This document shows, one piece after another, positions 38,901 through 48,482 of a stretch of DNA of 64,000 nucleotides. The stretch covers positions 14,115,289 through 14,179,288 of the forward strand of contig NC_059395.1 of assembly GCF_905220565.1 (NCBI RefSeq). Reading direction: 5' to 3'. Below the pieces are notes generated by a model. The model worked only from the letters and a program-made list of their open reading frames with translations. It was not told the DNA's origin and searched no databases. The translations under genes were made by a program, and so were the position numbers. The stretch's first letter is position 1; the number at the start of each line of letters is the position of its first letter. Source of the DNA: Melitaea cinxia. Lineage: Eukaryota; Arthropoda; Insecta; Lepidoptera; Nymphalidae.

Positions 38901-40245
38901 GGTCAAAAGTTCTGATGTAACATACATAAAAAAAAAAAAAAAAAAAAAAAGTACAGTCGAATTGAGAACCTCCTCCTTTTTTGGAAGTCGGTTAAAAAGA
39001 ACACTTATGGGTATAACAGCATTACTTTAATGAGGATAATAGACATTTGATATTAAGTTTTGTTTAATCCTCGTATTTACTTTATTAATACAGGTTATCA
39101 TTTATGGAATGTCGATTTGAGAACTGATGATAATCCCATAGAAGCAAATTTGGGTTTCGCTTGTCGTAAAGACGGAGAGTACATTGGCAATGAGTACGTT
39201 ACTAAAGCTAGAAAGACCGGTGTCACCAAAAAATACGCTTTCCTCACACTGGATGATAAGGTAAGTAATATCTTTGAAATATTAAAATTGTAAACAAAAT
39301 TGCATATTGGTAAAACTTTTAAGGTTAGGTCTAATTATATTTCAAAGGTGGCTGCGATGATCGATATATTAAAATAATGTCTCTTTTGTCCTTTTGGTAT
39401 TGAAATTAACGGGCTACTCACAGTAGAGAATCGTGGCAGTTTAAGCGCCTGCCCTCCAATTGTATAGGAAAGGACATTTCGGGCCAGCAGTAGGATAATT
39501 ATAGGCAGTTTTAGTTTAGTTCGTTAAATATGATGACGACCGCTCTGGTGCGTGTGCTGTGTCGGCGGCACCTAAACACCGACGGTCGCGGGTTCGATTT
39601 CCACTCGGAGTGGATATTTATGTTTATACAAGTATTTATTTCCGGTCTGGTTGTTAGTCCATGTGGGTTTCCCCACCGTGCCTCAGAGAGCACGTTAAGC
39701 TGTCGGTCCCGGTTGTTATCATGTACGTACCTGATAGCGATCGTTAGGGAATATATCCGCCACCCCGCATTGAAGTAGCGTGGTGGATTAAGCTCTGATC
39801 CTACTCCTACATGGGGAAAGGGGCCTAGCCAAGCAGTGGGATATTACAGGATGAAGCGAGCGAGCATATTGAAAAGTAATTAGTAGTTTTTATTGATAAC
39901 AATTAAACATAATTTCAGGTTGCAATATTCGGTCAAGAAGCTATATATAGAAACGGTGAACCAGTGGGTTATGTAAGACGGGGAGATTATGGATTCTACT
40001 TAAACAAGTCTATTGGAATAGGTTACATAACAAACAAGGGTGCGGAAGTCACCAAAGACTATCTTAACGAGGGCAATTACGAAATTGAAGTCATGGGCAA
40101 GAAGTATAAGGCAAAACTTCATTTAAAATCGCCTTTCGATCCGAATGGTCAAAGGCTACTCGGTAATTATGGAAATCTTGGTATGGACGAAAACACCTAC
40201 GAACCACACGCTGGACAAAACGAAAGAGCAGGCGGCAGTGAATAG
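29963..40245 (+). CDS. Sardh: Sarcosine dehydrogenase, mitochondrial
   Basis: Sixteen exons join without a break: 29963-30095, 30891-31001, 31595-31737, 32688-32900, 32981-33104, 33182-33390, 33471-33654, 33728-33818, 34992-35244, 35542-35661, 35875-36017, 37051-37156, 37589-37737, 38057-38325, 39094-39260 and 39919-40245. They encode 913 residues (human SARDH 918). The enzyme oxidises sarcosine to glycine in the mitochondrial matrix, passing the one-carbon unit to tetrahydrofolate and electrons to ETF. Evidence includes a basic, acid-poor N-terminus fit for import, the FAD fold GGGIAG (residues 45-50), the TTWHTAG motif whose His79 matches the covalent FAD site, and KSTVCGPESFTPDHKP. A C-terminal GcvT-like folate domain includes WAGELGWELH and ends in HLKSPFDP. 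DMGDH and PDPR are related, but WHTAG and overall similarity favour SARDH. Exon 6 uses a weak donor, GTCTGT. Confidence 0.95.
31087..31396 (-). mobile_element. SINE-A copy in Sardh intron 2
   Basis: Inverted copy from CTAGATCGGCTTGACAAGCG to the head GAGCCCTACCTCAG. It carries an internal duplication of the text AAGGTCGAGGTAC (31291 and 31320), absent from the other copies. Confidence 0.6.
32264..32442 (+). mobile_element. Short Helitron-like element in Sardh intron 3
   Basis: It runs from about ATAGTAATATTATAAAGCTG to GGGGCACAGCTAG followed by T, about 180 bp. The right end has the same CACAGCTAG as family H1 although the body differs. It looks complete and has no TIR. Confidence 0.45.
34167..34770 (-). 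mobile_element. Repeat with CTAG terminus in Sardh intron 8
   Basis: It begins CTAGGTTTTGCCCGCGTCTTC, that is, an inverted GC-rich stem followed by CTAG. It contains the text CCCCTAAGGGGTTGATTTTC and ends near GAGTCAGGACTTGTC. One plus-strand ORF of 67 codons lies within it but has no features of a protein family. Confidence 0.35.
36135..36920. mobile_element. GC-rich island in Sardh intron 11, probable non-LTR retroelement fragment
   Basis: About 785 bp with far higher GC content than the flanking intron, with sharp edges near GTTATTTAGGCACTAGC and CTCGACCAACTTAG. Several overlapping frames are open on both strands (up to 194 codons, 36334-36918), which is expected when stop codons are rare in GC-rich DNA. 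No RT, endonuclease or zinc-knuckle motif is seen. It sits between exons 35875-36017 and 37051-37156 and does not affect the frame. Confidence 0.35.
38370..38998 (+). mobile_element. 'AACCGACTTC' MITE-like element, longest copy (Sardh intron 14)
   Basis: Left end AAAACCGACTTCAATTACATC and right end CCTCCTTTTTTGGAAGTCGGTTAA are inverted with respect to each other. The body has two diverged tandem halves, each starting near TACAACGTAGGTCGACGAAAAA (38430 and 38755) and each containing a GATCTCAA block. A poly-A run of about 20 lies near the right end. Confidence 0.55.
39528..39875 (+). mobile_element. SINE-B (tRNA-derived), copy 2, in Sardh intron 15
   Basis: A-box-like CTCTGGTGCGTGTGCTG, B box CGCGGGTTCGATTTCC, then the body CGGTCCCGGTTGTTATCATG and the end GGATGAAGCGAGCGAGCATA. 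The order matches 62405-62745 and the inverted copies at 24172 and 53715. Confidence 0.65.
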
Positions 40246-41156
40246 ATATTGATCTCAATTTAAATTATAATCAATTGTTTTTTTTACTTTATTTTATCAA
40301 AATATCAAACTTCGGTCATTTCTTCTGTAAATCTTATGTGTATTTAGGAAGCTTCTTTCTTATTTCGATTTTATAATTTTGAGTGTCTTTTCCCTTTTGA
40401 TATCAACTATGGTGAGTAAAGTGGTCAGAGCTCCTGGGGAGGGTCAGGGGTAGAATCAGGAACGCGCATATGATGCTTCTGTTACTGAAGCCTTTTTAAT
40501 TTCAACACTGGTAATAACGTGATTGTATCGACCTTGTGTATTGAAAACAATATATTTAGCCATTTTTATTATTTCAGTTTGAAAAAAAACTGAAACTTGA
40601 AAAAAAATGTATTAGGTAAACCTATAATAATATTATATCGTTCCTTGTGTATTAAAAACAACATATTTTTTCATATATTTTTTTATACGAGTCCATTGTA
40701 ATAGCTGACACAATTTGATACTTGTTAAAATAAATCTAATTTTTACTAAACCGATACTTTGCAATCTAAATACACTGCAATCTATTTAGTTCAAATCAAT
40801 TCAAAACTTTGAACTCAAAGTTCATAGGTTTCGGTTTGTATTTGCTTTCTACTTTTTACCTAAGCATGCCAAAATATGTAATGGTCTAATAGAATTAATT
40901 TAGTGTTATGGTAAAAAGAGTATATCGCTAAACCTATTAAAAATGCCTTGTTCCTTATGTAATTACAACTTAGCCACATAATAATGGGTTGTCTGGTAGA
41001 AATGCCTAATTAGCCATAAGTCCGCCCATTGTATTTCACTGTCTGTAACTATCTTTATGTTTGGTTTGTAATATATTTGTGGTGTACAATAAAGTATAAA
41101 ATAAATAAATAAATAATACTTAAGTATTTGACGAATGTATGTATAATTTTATGTTA
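40246..41156. other. Sardh 3' UTR and intergenic sequence
   Basis: AT-rich sequence with a SINE-A fragment at 40410-40485 (GGTCAGAGCTCCTGGGG) and a LINE 3'-end-like tail at 41035-41115 (GGTGTACAATAAAG then AAATA repeats). No gene is seen. Confidence 0.5.
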
Positions 41157-41190
41157 ATTGAGTCGTCTAGTATCAAAATCCGCCAGATCC
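41157..41190 (+). repeat. Left terminal inverted repeat of the DNA transposon
   Basis: This is a 34-bp sequence whose exact reverse complement is at 49731-49764. The LTR element's target site lies only 3 bp inside it. Confidence 0.85.
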
Positions 41191-41193
41191 ATT

Positions 41194-41521
41194 TGTTAGA
41201 AAAACTCAATATGCACTATTATAAAGTTTATTAATTAAGACATCAGTACTTAACGCCACTAAGTAGTATCGAGACCGCCTTTTACGTCTGATCCGTAGTC
41301 AGTATATATTCTCTCTGCTTTTTATCTACCACCGCCAAAGCTAAAATAAAATAATTCCCCGTCAACGTCCATTCCCCTCTTAAGTGTCAACTGTGTTGCC
41401 ATGACAAACGAGCTATCAAAGGCCTGGCAATTAAACGATTTTACTGATATTAAAATGATAGTGTTGCTAAACCTTAAAATAAATGTTTTGATAATTGATC
41501 CATATTTTTAATACTCTAACA
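41194..41521 (-). repeat. 3' LTR
   Basis: 328 bp, matching 47847-48174 along its whole length by eye. In the sense direction an AATAAA polyadenylation signal lies about 50 bp from the end (in AATTAATAAACTTT). The bases just outside on the internal side (GGATTAGCCGAA in the sense direction) are not a polypurine tract. Confidence 0.95.
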
Positions 41522-41631
41522 TTCGGCTAATCCTGACGTCAAACGCGGCCTCGCGTTTACAACACAATACAAAAAAAAGGACAATAAAATAAGAGAAGAA
41601 GAAAAAAACAGGCATTCTTAATCATAGCCAA

Positions 41632-42213
41632 TAACTCTTAGAACTAACATCGACTATAAGCTCTCTCACCCATAGCGACTCACTCTTAAAACTAACATCG
41701 ACTATAGGCACTCTCACCCATAGCGAGTTACTCTTAAAACTAACATCGACTATAGGCACTCTCACCCATAGCGACTCACTCTTAAAACTAACATCGACTA
41801 TAGGCACTCTCACCCATAGCGACTCACTCTTAAAACTAACATCGACTATAGGCACTCTCACCCATAGCGACTCACTCTTAAAACTAACATCGACTATAGG
41901 CACTCTCACCCATAGCGACTCACTCTTAAAACTAACATCGACTATAGGCACTCTCACCCATAGCGACTCACTCTTAAAACTAACATCGACTATAGGCACT
42001 CTCACCCATAGCGACTCACTCTTAAAACTAACATCGACTATAGGCACTCTCACCCATAGCGACTCACTCTTAAAACTAACATCGACTATAGGCACTCTCA
42101 CCCATAGCGACTCACTCTTAAAACTAACATCGACTATAGGCACTCTCACCCATAGCGACTCACTCTTAAAACTAACATCCACTATAGGCACTCTCACCCA
42201 TAGCGACTCACTC
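41632..42213 (-). repeat. 48-bp minisatellite, about 12 units, inside the LTR element
   Basis: The unit runs from ACTCACTCTTAAAACTAACA to CTCTCACCCATAGCG on the plus strand and is repeated about 12 times almost without change. Only the outer units differ noticeably. Because 48 is a multiple of three, a frame open in one unit stays open throughout, giving an apparent 191-codon minus-strand ORF of 16-residue repeats (VRVPIVDVSFKSESLW). That frame has no ATG at its start, so coding is doubtful. It lies between pol and the 3' LTR. Confidence 0.9.
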
Positions 42214-42774
42214 TTTTAACATCTCTTAGAAGTCCGCTTGTCACAACTCTCTTATATATTTCTGGTAAATTAAATGTATTGAAATAAGATGATCCGCCTC
42301 TATACAGTAATTTAAGTATATATTACTACTATCCATATATTATAATTATCTCTCTTTATTATTCTCAATATGTTAAACAATCATTCATTCTTTTTGTTAA
42401 TCACTTTTATGGTTAACTTTCGTAATTGTTACATGTTAAAAGTGTATATCTTTATCTAATGATCTTATAATTAATTTACATTAACTTTACTCTTTTTTTT
42501 TTTCTCAATTTACTTCTTTAATATAGTATAATCATATACAGGATACGTAATGTAATCTATAATACATCGGTACTACAATTCACTCAGCATACAATTGTAC
42601 ATATAATTTGACATATAATTAGATATTCACTTTTATGGTATTACATAAATAACTGTCTTTTATTACCATGATATCATTATTTTTAAAATCATACATACAT
42701 CAATAATTTATTCTATAACAGTATATAAGGTCTATATCACCTACCATCACTTTAGTTATAACCAAATCCACTTT

Positions 42775-45423
42775 CTACTCTGAATCACTTGTCATTGCAT
42801 CATTAAAAACTAGCCAAGGGTGTAGCCTATCAACAGCAAAAACCGACCTATATGGTTTACAACCTTCTTTTCTAGTAATGGGGGTATCCTCTATCTCATA
42901 GCGATCATTACCGATAATTTTTGAGATTCGAAATGGCCCTACACATTTAGGCAATAATTTGCGACTCTGTCCCGGATCTGAACGGATATCTCTCTCGACT
43001 CTTACTAAATCTCCTAATTTATATTGTGTTGGTTTTTTGTGAGACCTATCAAAACGTTCTTTCTGTTTTTGCTAATTAATTTGAATTCGGGACTCTGCAT
43101 CAGACCTAATCTTAACTCGATCTAACGCGGAATGAGAATCCGCGACTATAGGGTTCATGATACCGTCCGAAACGCCTGTTGTTTGAACACCAAACAACAT
43201 CTCAGAAGGAGTGCGATTGGTGCTTTTGTTAATAGTATTGTTTAGTGACCATTGAATTTGTGGTAAGCATAAATCCCATTCATTTTCAGGTTTACCGTGA
43301 TTAGCAGCAGTTATGGCATCGACTATAGTCCGGTTGTACCTTTCAACCTGGCCATTTGCCCTGGGAGAGGCAACAGCATTCAAAATATGCTTGATACCTC
43401 TACCATTAATAAAGTTTGAAAACTCTTTGCTAGTGAAACTTGTACCACGATCTGATATTATACGGCGTAGTACTCCAAACAGCGAGAAATATTCTGTAAA
43501 TACTTGAATAGTGGTGCTACTCTTAGTATTTTTAACTGGTTTTATGTATATAAATTTCGTAAAGGCATCAATGATTACTAAAATGTGACAATTTTTCTTT
43601 TTACTTATAGGAAATGGACCGCAATGGTCAGTGTGGAGCGTATCAAATGGTTTGCTAATTTTAGGTATAGGATGGAGCTCCCCTTCTTTAGCACCGGCCG
43701 GTAGTTTGTTATGTGCGCAGCTTAAGCAAGAATTGCAATACTTTTTAATAAATCGTCGCATTTTCTTAAACCAATAAATTTGATTAACTCTACAGTAAGT
43801 TTTTTCAAAACCGAAATGACCAACATCGTCGTGATTCATACGAACTACCTGCCATCTTACCGATTTCGGAACTACCCACTTTAAATTGACTTCATTATTT
43901 TTATCAATTACTACTCTATATAAACGATCATTTTTTATTGTGTAGTTCTTATGAATATCGACTATATCTTTAGTGTCTGGATCATTTAGGATGCTAATTA
44001 TTCTTTGTATCTCTGAGTCCTGTTCCTGCACTGTACTCAGCCACGCGTCATCATCTATTGCTAAAACATCGACAACGTCTACCACGACCTTCGATTCAGA
44101 CGTACTGGGATTGCGCGATAAGGCATCAACGTGACTCATTTTAGCCCCATCTCTATGCTCTACTGTGAAATCGTATTCTTGCATAGTTAAGTACCAGGGA
44201 GCTACTCTAGGAATCAAATCCTTTTTAGTCATTGTGCTACGTATAGCGGCACAGTCCGTAACAACTTTAAACGTTTTTCCTAAAACATAGACTCTGAATC
44301 GAATTAAAGCACAAACTACTGCCAGAGTCTCTAACTCATACGAGTGTAGTTTGCTTTCGTCTGATGTGGTCTGACAACTGTAATATGCTATAGGGTGGAA
44401 AGTCTCTAAATTTATACGTTGCATTAATATGGCGCCTATACCGATTTTACTAGCATCTGTATGAATTTCTAATTCGGCCTGGGGATCATATAATGCTAAA
44501 ACGGGTCTGGTGGTTAATTTAGATTTTAATTCATTGAAAGCCTTTCTCTGTGGCTCATCAAAACACCACACAGCATTCCTTTTTGTAAGATTCGTCAGAG
44601 GTTTTGCTATCACTGAAAAATTGTGAATAAAGCGTCGGAAATAGCTAGTGAGCCCAACAAACTGTCGAACCTCGTGAACGTTTTTAGGTATGGGAAAATC
44701 AATTACCGCCTGAATTTTAGCTACCCCAGGGCGTATACCGTCGGCACTGATCTCATACCCCAAATAGTTTATTCGAGTCTGAAAGAAATCGCACTTTTTT
44801 ATATTTAACTTAAGTTGAGCTGATCTTAACAATTGAAAAACTCTTTCCAACTTGTCTAAGCCTTCTTCTATTGTTTGTGATGTCACTAAAAGATCATCCA
44901 TATATGCTAATGCTAGGTTTTGTTTACCTTTCAGCATAGAGTTAATGATACGCTGGAAAACGCTAGGTGCATTAGCAAGCCCGAATGGCATTCTCTCAAA
45001 CTCAAACAAACCATCCGGTGTTGCAAATGCAGTATACCGTTTACTGTTTTCACACATGGGCACCTGGTAATACCCTGATGTTAGATCAAGGCTTGTAAAG
45101 AATTGATTACCCCCTAACCTATCTAATTGATCCTCAATGCGAGGCAAAGGATATTTATCTTTAAGTGTCTTTCTATTTAAGGCTCTATAATCGACACATA
45201 GGCGTTTATCGCCATTTTTCTTACTGACTAAAATAACTGGACTTGAATAATCAGAAGTACTTTCACGTATGATACCATTGGAGAGTAAATCTTCTATAAT
45301 CTTATTTAGGTATTCACGTTCACTCTGGGAAACTCTATATGGATTATATACTACAGGTCTATTGTCAGTTAGGTTGATTTCCATTTCAGTTAGGTTTGTT
45401 TTACCTAATTCTCCTAAATTCAT
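42775..45423 (-). CDS. pol: pol of the LTR element: reverse transcriptase, RNase H, integrase (interrupted by an in-frame TAG)
   Basis: The open part is 783 residues (45423-43072). RT catalytic Asp113 (SLDL) and YMDD (174-177); RNase H Asp323 and Asp390; an integrase HHCC zinc module (H531, H536, C563, C566); and the D,D35E triad D599, D658, E694. A TAG at 43074-43072 ends it, but the same frame continues to 42775 with a GPY/F-type integrase tail (GPFRI) that all intact relatives need. The TAG is therefore either a recent nonsense mutation or a readthrough stop. The start ATG overlaps the gag stop as ATGA, in the -1 frame relative to gag, so expression by reinitiation is possible. Confidence 0.9.
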
Positions 45424-46958
45424 TGCAAATCTCTGTATTTTTCGATTAATTTAAACAATTTTTGTTTCTGATCCTCGGTCACTATTGTACTTATTTTTAC
45501 ATCCGCTAAAGGTAAAGGTTCATACTGTTTGGTTTCTGTAGTTATACCTACATATTCTTTATTTATTTCGTGGTATTGCTGTCCCCGAGCTAACAAAGCT
45601 CCTTTAGTAATTTTTAAATCATTAAGTGACAAGTTGGCTAGCATTAGATACCCTTTACCTGCTTTGAACTGAAATATACCTGGTAGAACAATATATTCGT
45701 TGTTAGGTAAAGTTCGAAGATTATATTGAACAAATAGCCCTTCCGAGTATTTACTATTTGTAGTGACATCAATGGGCATAGTAGTTTTTGGTTCAATAAC
45801 GTAATCACTTTCTGCATACACTTTAATTTTTAAATCACTATTGGTCACATCTGGGGTTTGTATAAAAACTAAATCATCATTTGTTTTCAAAAGTATTACA
45901 TTAGGTTTTTCCGTAAATGACTGCCCAACCAGAATTGATGTTTTTAAATAATGATTTTCTACGACTAGAATTTCCGTTTCAGCCTTAACGGCGCCTATTT
46001 GTAAAGTGACTACTACTTTACCAATTGGTTTTACAGAAGAATTGCCAAAACCCTGCAAAATTGGTAAGTTATCAGTAGCCCAAGTATCATGCAAGAGTTT
46101 TGCGTCAGATTCTCGTATAAGAGTACACTTACTACCTAGGTCAACGTATCCTCGCAATGTTATATCACCCACTTTGACGTCTTTGTAAAATTTTGCATTA
46201 TCGGACTCACTATTGGTAATACGCATGACACTCTTAGTTCGTTCCGTCGAACTATTGTTTTTATTAGCTTCGCCAGTATTATTACTGTTCTTGCTTCTTC
46301 GTACAAACTTGTCATCGATACCATGTATAAGGCAACCGACTGCCTTTTTACCAGTTATCTCACATTTATTTATAAGCGCAATTTTGTCATAGTAATAATG
46401 TTCTAGAGGTTGGCCAAACCTACACCTAAGTTTTAACATTGTTGTTAATAAATCACCGTAGTTTTCGTTTGAGGGAAATGCTAATTTTAATTTTTGTGTC
46501 CACTCATCCCAATCATATAGGACTGAGGATAAACCCTGATACCACTTTTTGGCTAAACCACTTAATTTAGGAAGAGCATAATGACATATTTGGCGGTCAT
46601 TCCAAGAATAAATCTGCGCACATTCGTTAACCTTGTTTATCCAATTTTCTATTGTTTGACTATTTTCACTAGGGTCAAATTCTGGAACAACACTGAACGC
46701 CACCGGAAAATTGTTTTGAGCCCAAAAATTTGAAGTTACTGGCGCAGAATTACTGTTAGGGTTATTTAATCTAGTAACATTATTTGTTGCGCTGTTATTG
46801 TTCGACAAACAAAGATCAGTTTGATCATTAACTGCAATGGGTATATTTAACCTATTTAATCGAATCGGCGATGTCAACGGGGGAGTTTTAGTCGACCCCC
46901 GGTTAACATTCCTACTGAGAGATTTATGTCTGCGACGCTTAGAATGCGCTTGTTTTTT
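45420..46958 (-). CDS. gag: gag-protease main frame of the LTR element
   Basis: The frame is open from just downstream of a TAA at 46961-46959 and includes a capsid-like region (WINKVNECAQIYSW, WYQGLSS, LEHYYYDKI). It then passes abruptly from GIDDKFVRRS into a low-complexity Asn/Ser/Glu stretch. Relatives usually carry a CCHC zinc knuckle there, and none is visible here, suggesting an internal loss. A retropepsin-like segment follows with GYVDLGSKCTLI, where the usual Asp-Thr/Ser-Gly is Asp-Leu-Gly. There is no ATG near the 5' end of this frame (a TTG is at 46877), so it is probably reached by a -1 shift from the upstream basic frame. Confidence 0.8.
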   Translation of the reverse strand, partial: KKQAHSKRRRHKSLSRNVNRGSTKTPPLTSPIRLNRLNIPIAVNDQTDLCLSNNNSATNNVTRLNNPNSNSAPVTSNFWAQNNFPVAFSVVPEFDPSENSQTIENWINKVNECAQIYSWNDRQICHYALPKLSGLAKKWYQGLSSVLYDWDEWTQKLKLAFPSNENYGDLLTTMLKLRCRFGQPLEHYYYDKIALINKCEITGKKAVGCLIHGIDDKFVRRSKNSNNTGEANKNNSSTERTKSVMRITNSESDNAKFYKDVKVGDITLRGYVDLGSKCTLIRESDAKLLHDTWATDNLPILQGFGNSSVKPIGKVVVTLQIGAVKAETEILVVENHYLKTSILVGQSFTEKPNVILLKTNDDLVFIQTPDVTNSDLKIKVYAESDYVIEPKTTMPIDVTTNSKYSEGLFVQYNLRTLPNNEYIVLPGIFQFKAGKGYLMLANLSLNDLKITKGALLARGQQYHEINKEYVGITTETKQYEPLPLADVKISTIVTEDQKQKLFKLIEKYRDLQ

Positions 46959-47110
46959 TTACCATGTCTTTTATGGCTATGCTTACGACCTCGATTACGT
47001 TTCTTTCTACGTCGTGACCTACGTTCATAATCGTCACTATCACTAAAACTAGAATTTGTAGAAGTACTATCTACGCTCGATTCCCGCCGTTTTCGCTTAG
47101 ATTTTCCCAT
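46874..47110 (-). CDS. Basic, Arg/Ser-rich N-terminal gag segment in the upstream frame
   Basis: ATG at 47110 opens 78 codons ending in TGA at 46876-46874. The product starts MGKSKRKRRESSVDST and is dominated by Arg, Lys and Ser (RRSRRRKKRNRGRK). At 46958-46952 the sequence A AAA AAC lies in exactly the frame needed for -1 slippage into the gag-protease frame, which continues as equally basic sequence (AHSKRRRHKS). The segment could supply RNA binding in place of the missing zinc knuckle. The alternative is an indel in the run of eight A that broke a single gag ORF. Confidence 0.65.
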   Translation of the reverse strand: MGKSKRKRRESSVDSTSTNSSFSDSDDYERRSRRRKKRNRGRKHSHKRHGKKNKRILSVADINLSVGMLTGGRLKLPR

Positions 47111-47828
47111 TATCTCCACTAGTGATGCAATGAGTAAATGATTCAAGATATACTTAGGAACAACAAATACAAAATTTTATATATATAACAAAACTAAATA
47201 TATACTATCACAATATTAAACACAGCATTAATAGACACCGGCAGTAAATCCGGAAACAGCGGCAATAAGTAGGTACATGGAACCTCAATTAAGATATATA
47301 AACACACCAATAGCTATGTAGTTTAAATTAATAATAAAAAAAGTCATATAAGATTAATAATAACAGTTTAAAAACAAAGATCAACGATAATTGTACATTT
47401 ATATTTCGAAACACATCGCGTAGTCTACGTGTAGGTACTTCAAAAGAAAAAATAAAAAATAATAACAACAAATAACAGCTTAAATAGTTTTCACTTGTAA
47501 ATTAAAAAAAGAACACCAACGCTGACCTGATTATTATAGTTCAGGTATTATATAGATCACTTTCACTAAACTTCCAAAAACATGTGTGCAGTTTGTTGTT
47601 TACCGCTCGCGTACCTTCTGCATATGAGATATGCGAATGAGATAATCAGGAGCAATTTAAATTTTGAAGGACTTCGCAGTAGCTCGCTAGTAGAATTTTC
47701 CTCGCTTTGGTTCGATATCGATTTTGAGGCGGCAAATGTTAACGTAGCCACATGAAAGTCAAATAACACTTTAAGATCTGACCTTAACATCCAAGATCGA
47801 GGAGACCGCAGCATCGGGCACGTAGATT

Positions 47829-47846
47829 AACTTTGTCACTTCTGAC
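47829..47846 (-). promoter_or_regulatory. Primer-binding-site-like sequence next to the 5' LTR
   Basis: Directly after the 5' LTR the sense strand reads GTCAGAAGTGACAAAG. The first ten bases match what I recall of the 3' end complement of insect tRNA-Leu (TGTCAGAAGTGGG), offset from the usual TGG start. tRNA-Leu priming is therefore plausible but not certain. Confidence 0.4.
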
Positions 47847-48174
47847 TGTTAGAAAAACTCAATATGCACTATTATAAAGTTTATTAATTAAGACATCAGT
47901 ACTTAACGCCACTAAGTAGTATCGAGACCGCCTTTTACGTCTGATCCGTAGTCAGTATATATTCTCTCTGCTTTTTATCTACCACCGCCAAAGCTAAAAT
48001 AAAATAATTCCCCGTCAACGTCCATTCCCCTCTTAAGTGTCAACTGTGTTGCCATGACAAACGAGCTATCAAAGGCCTGGCAATTAAACGATTTTACTGA
48101 TATTAAAATGATAGTGTTGCTAAACCTTAAAATAAATGTTTTGATAATTGATCCATATTTTTAATACTCTAACA
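47847..48174 (-). repeat. 5' LTR
   Basis: 328 bp, same sequence as 41194-41521. It should carry the element's promoter. A TATATA-containing stretch (ATATATACTGAC in the sense direction) is a candidate core. It is followed on the right by the CATT target duplication and then DNA transposon sequence. Confidence 0.95.
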
Positions 48175-48311
48175 CATTTTTATTAAAAAAAAAGTTATTA
48201 TGCTCAGTGGTTTCTTTTTCTTAAAATCTATGCTTCCATAAAATAAATTCGTATCAATTCCTGACACATCTATAGTAAATTGAGGTTAAAAACTTGTATT
48301 TAGTATCAAAT

Positions 48312-48356
48312 CCCGCCAGATCTTTGACAATTGAGGTTCATTCGCCGCCAGATCCA
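48312..48356 (+). repeat. Left subterminal repeats of the DNA transposon
   Basis: CCCGCCAGATC (48312-48322), preceded by TAGTATCAAAT as in the TIR, and GCCGCCAGATCC (48345-48356) repeat the inner part of the TIR. Clusters of short TIR-like motifs near the ends are often transposase binding sites. Confidence 0.6.
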
Positions 48357-48482
48357 AATAGGCCAATTAGAACACAGGATTTTGACGGATAACTGTCATG
48401 GCGTCCTCGGTCTCAGTATGAACGCCCATACATTGTTTTGTGGGTTTCGTGCTGCGTTTTATGGTGAATTTAATAAGAAATA

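Larger units (their letters stand above)
41194..48174 (-). mobile_element. Ty3/gypsy-type LTR retrotransposon
   Basis: 6981 bp, minus orientation. It has two 328-bp LTRs bounded by TG...CA (TGTTAGA/TCTAACA) and a target duplication CATT at 41190-41193 and 48175-48178. The order protease-RT-RNase H-integrase assigns it to the Ty3/gypsy superfamily. The two LTRs look identical base for base, so insertion is recent. Order in the sense direction: 5' LTR, PBS-like site, basic gag start, gag-protease, pol, about 1.25 kb non-coding with a 48-bp minisatellite, 3' LTR. No envelope gene. The intact YMDD and integrase triad contrast with an in-frame TAG late in pol and a missing zinc knuckle, so autonomy is doubtful. 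Confidence 0.95.

Noticed and set aside
41622..42197. 191-codon ORF of 16-residue repeats taken as a protein gene
   Set aside because: It starts with GTG, not ATG, and stays open only because the minisatellite period is a multiple of three. Kept as a repeat, with coding left as an open question.
41632..42213. CRISPR-like array
   Set aside because: Units are contiguous 48-bp tandem copies with no unique spacers, inside a eukaryotic retroelement.
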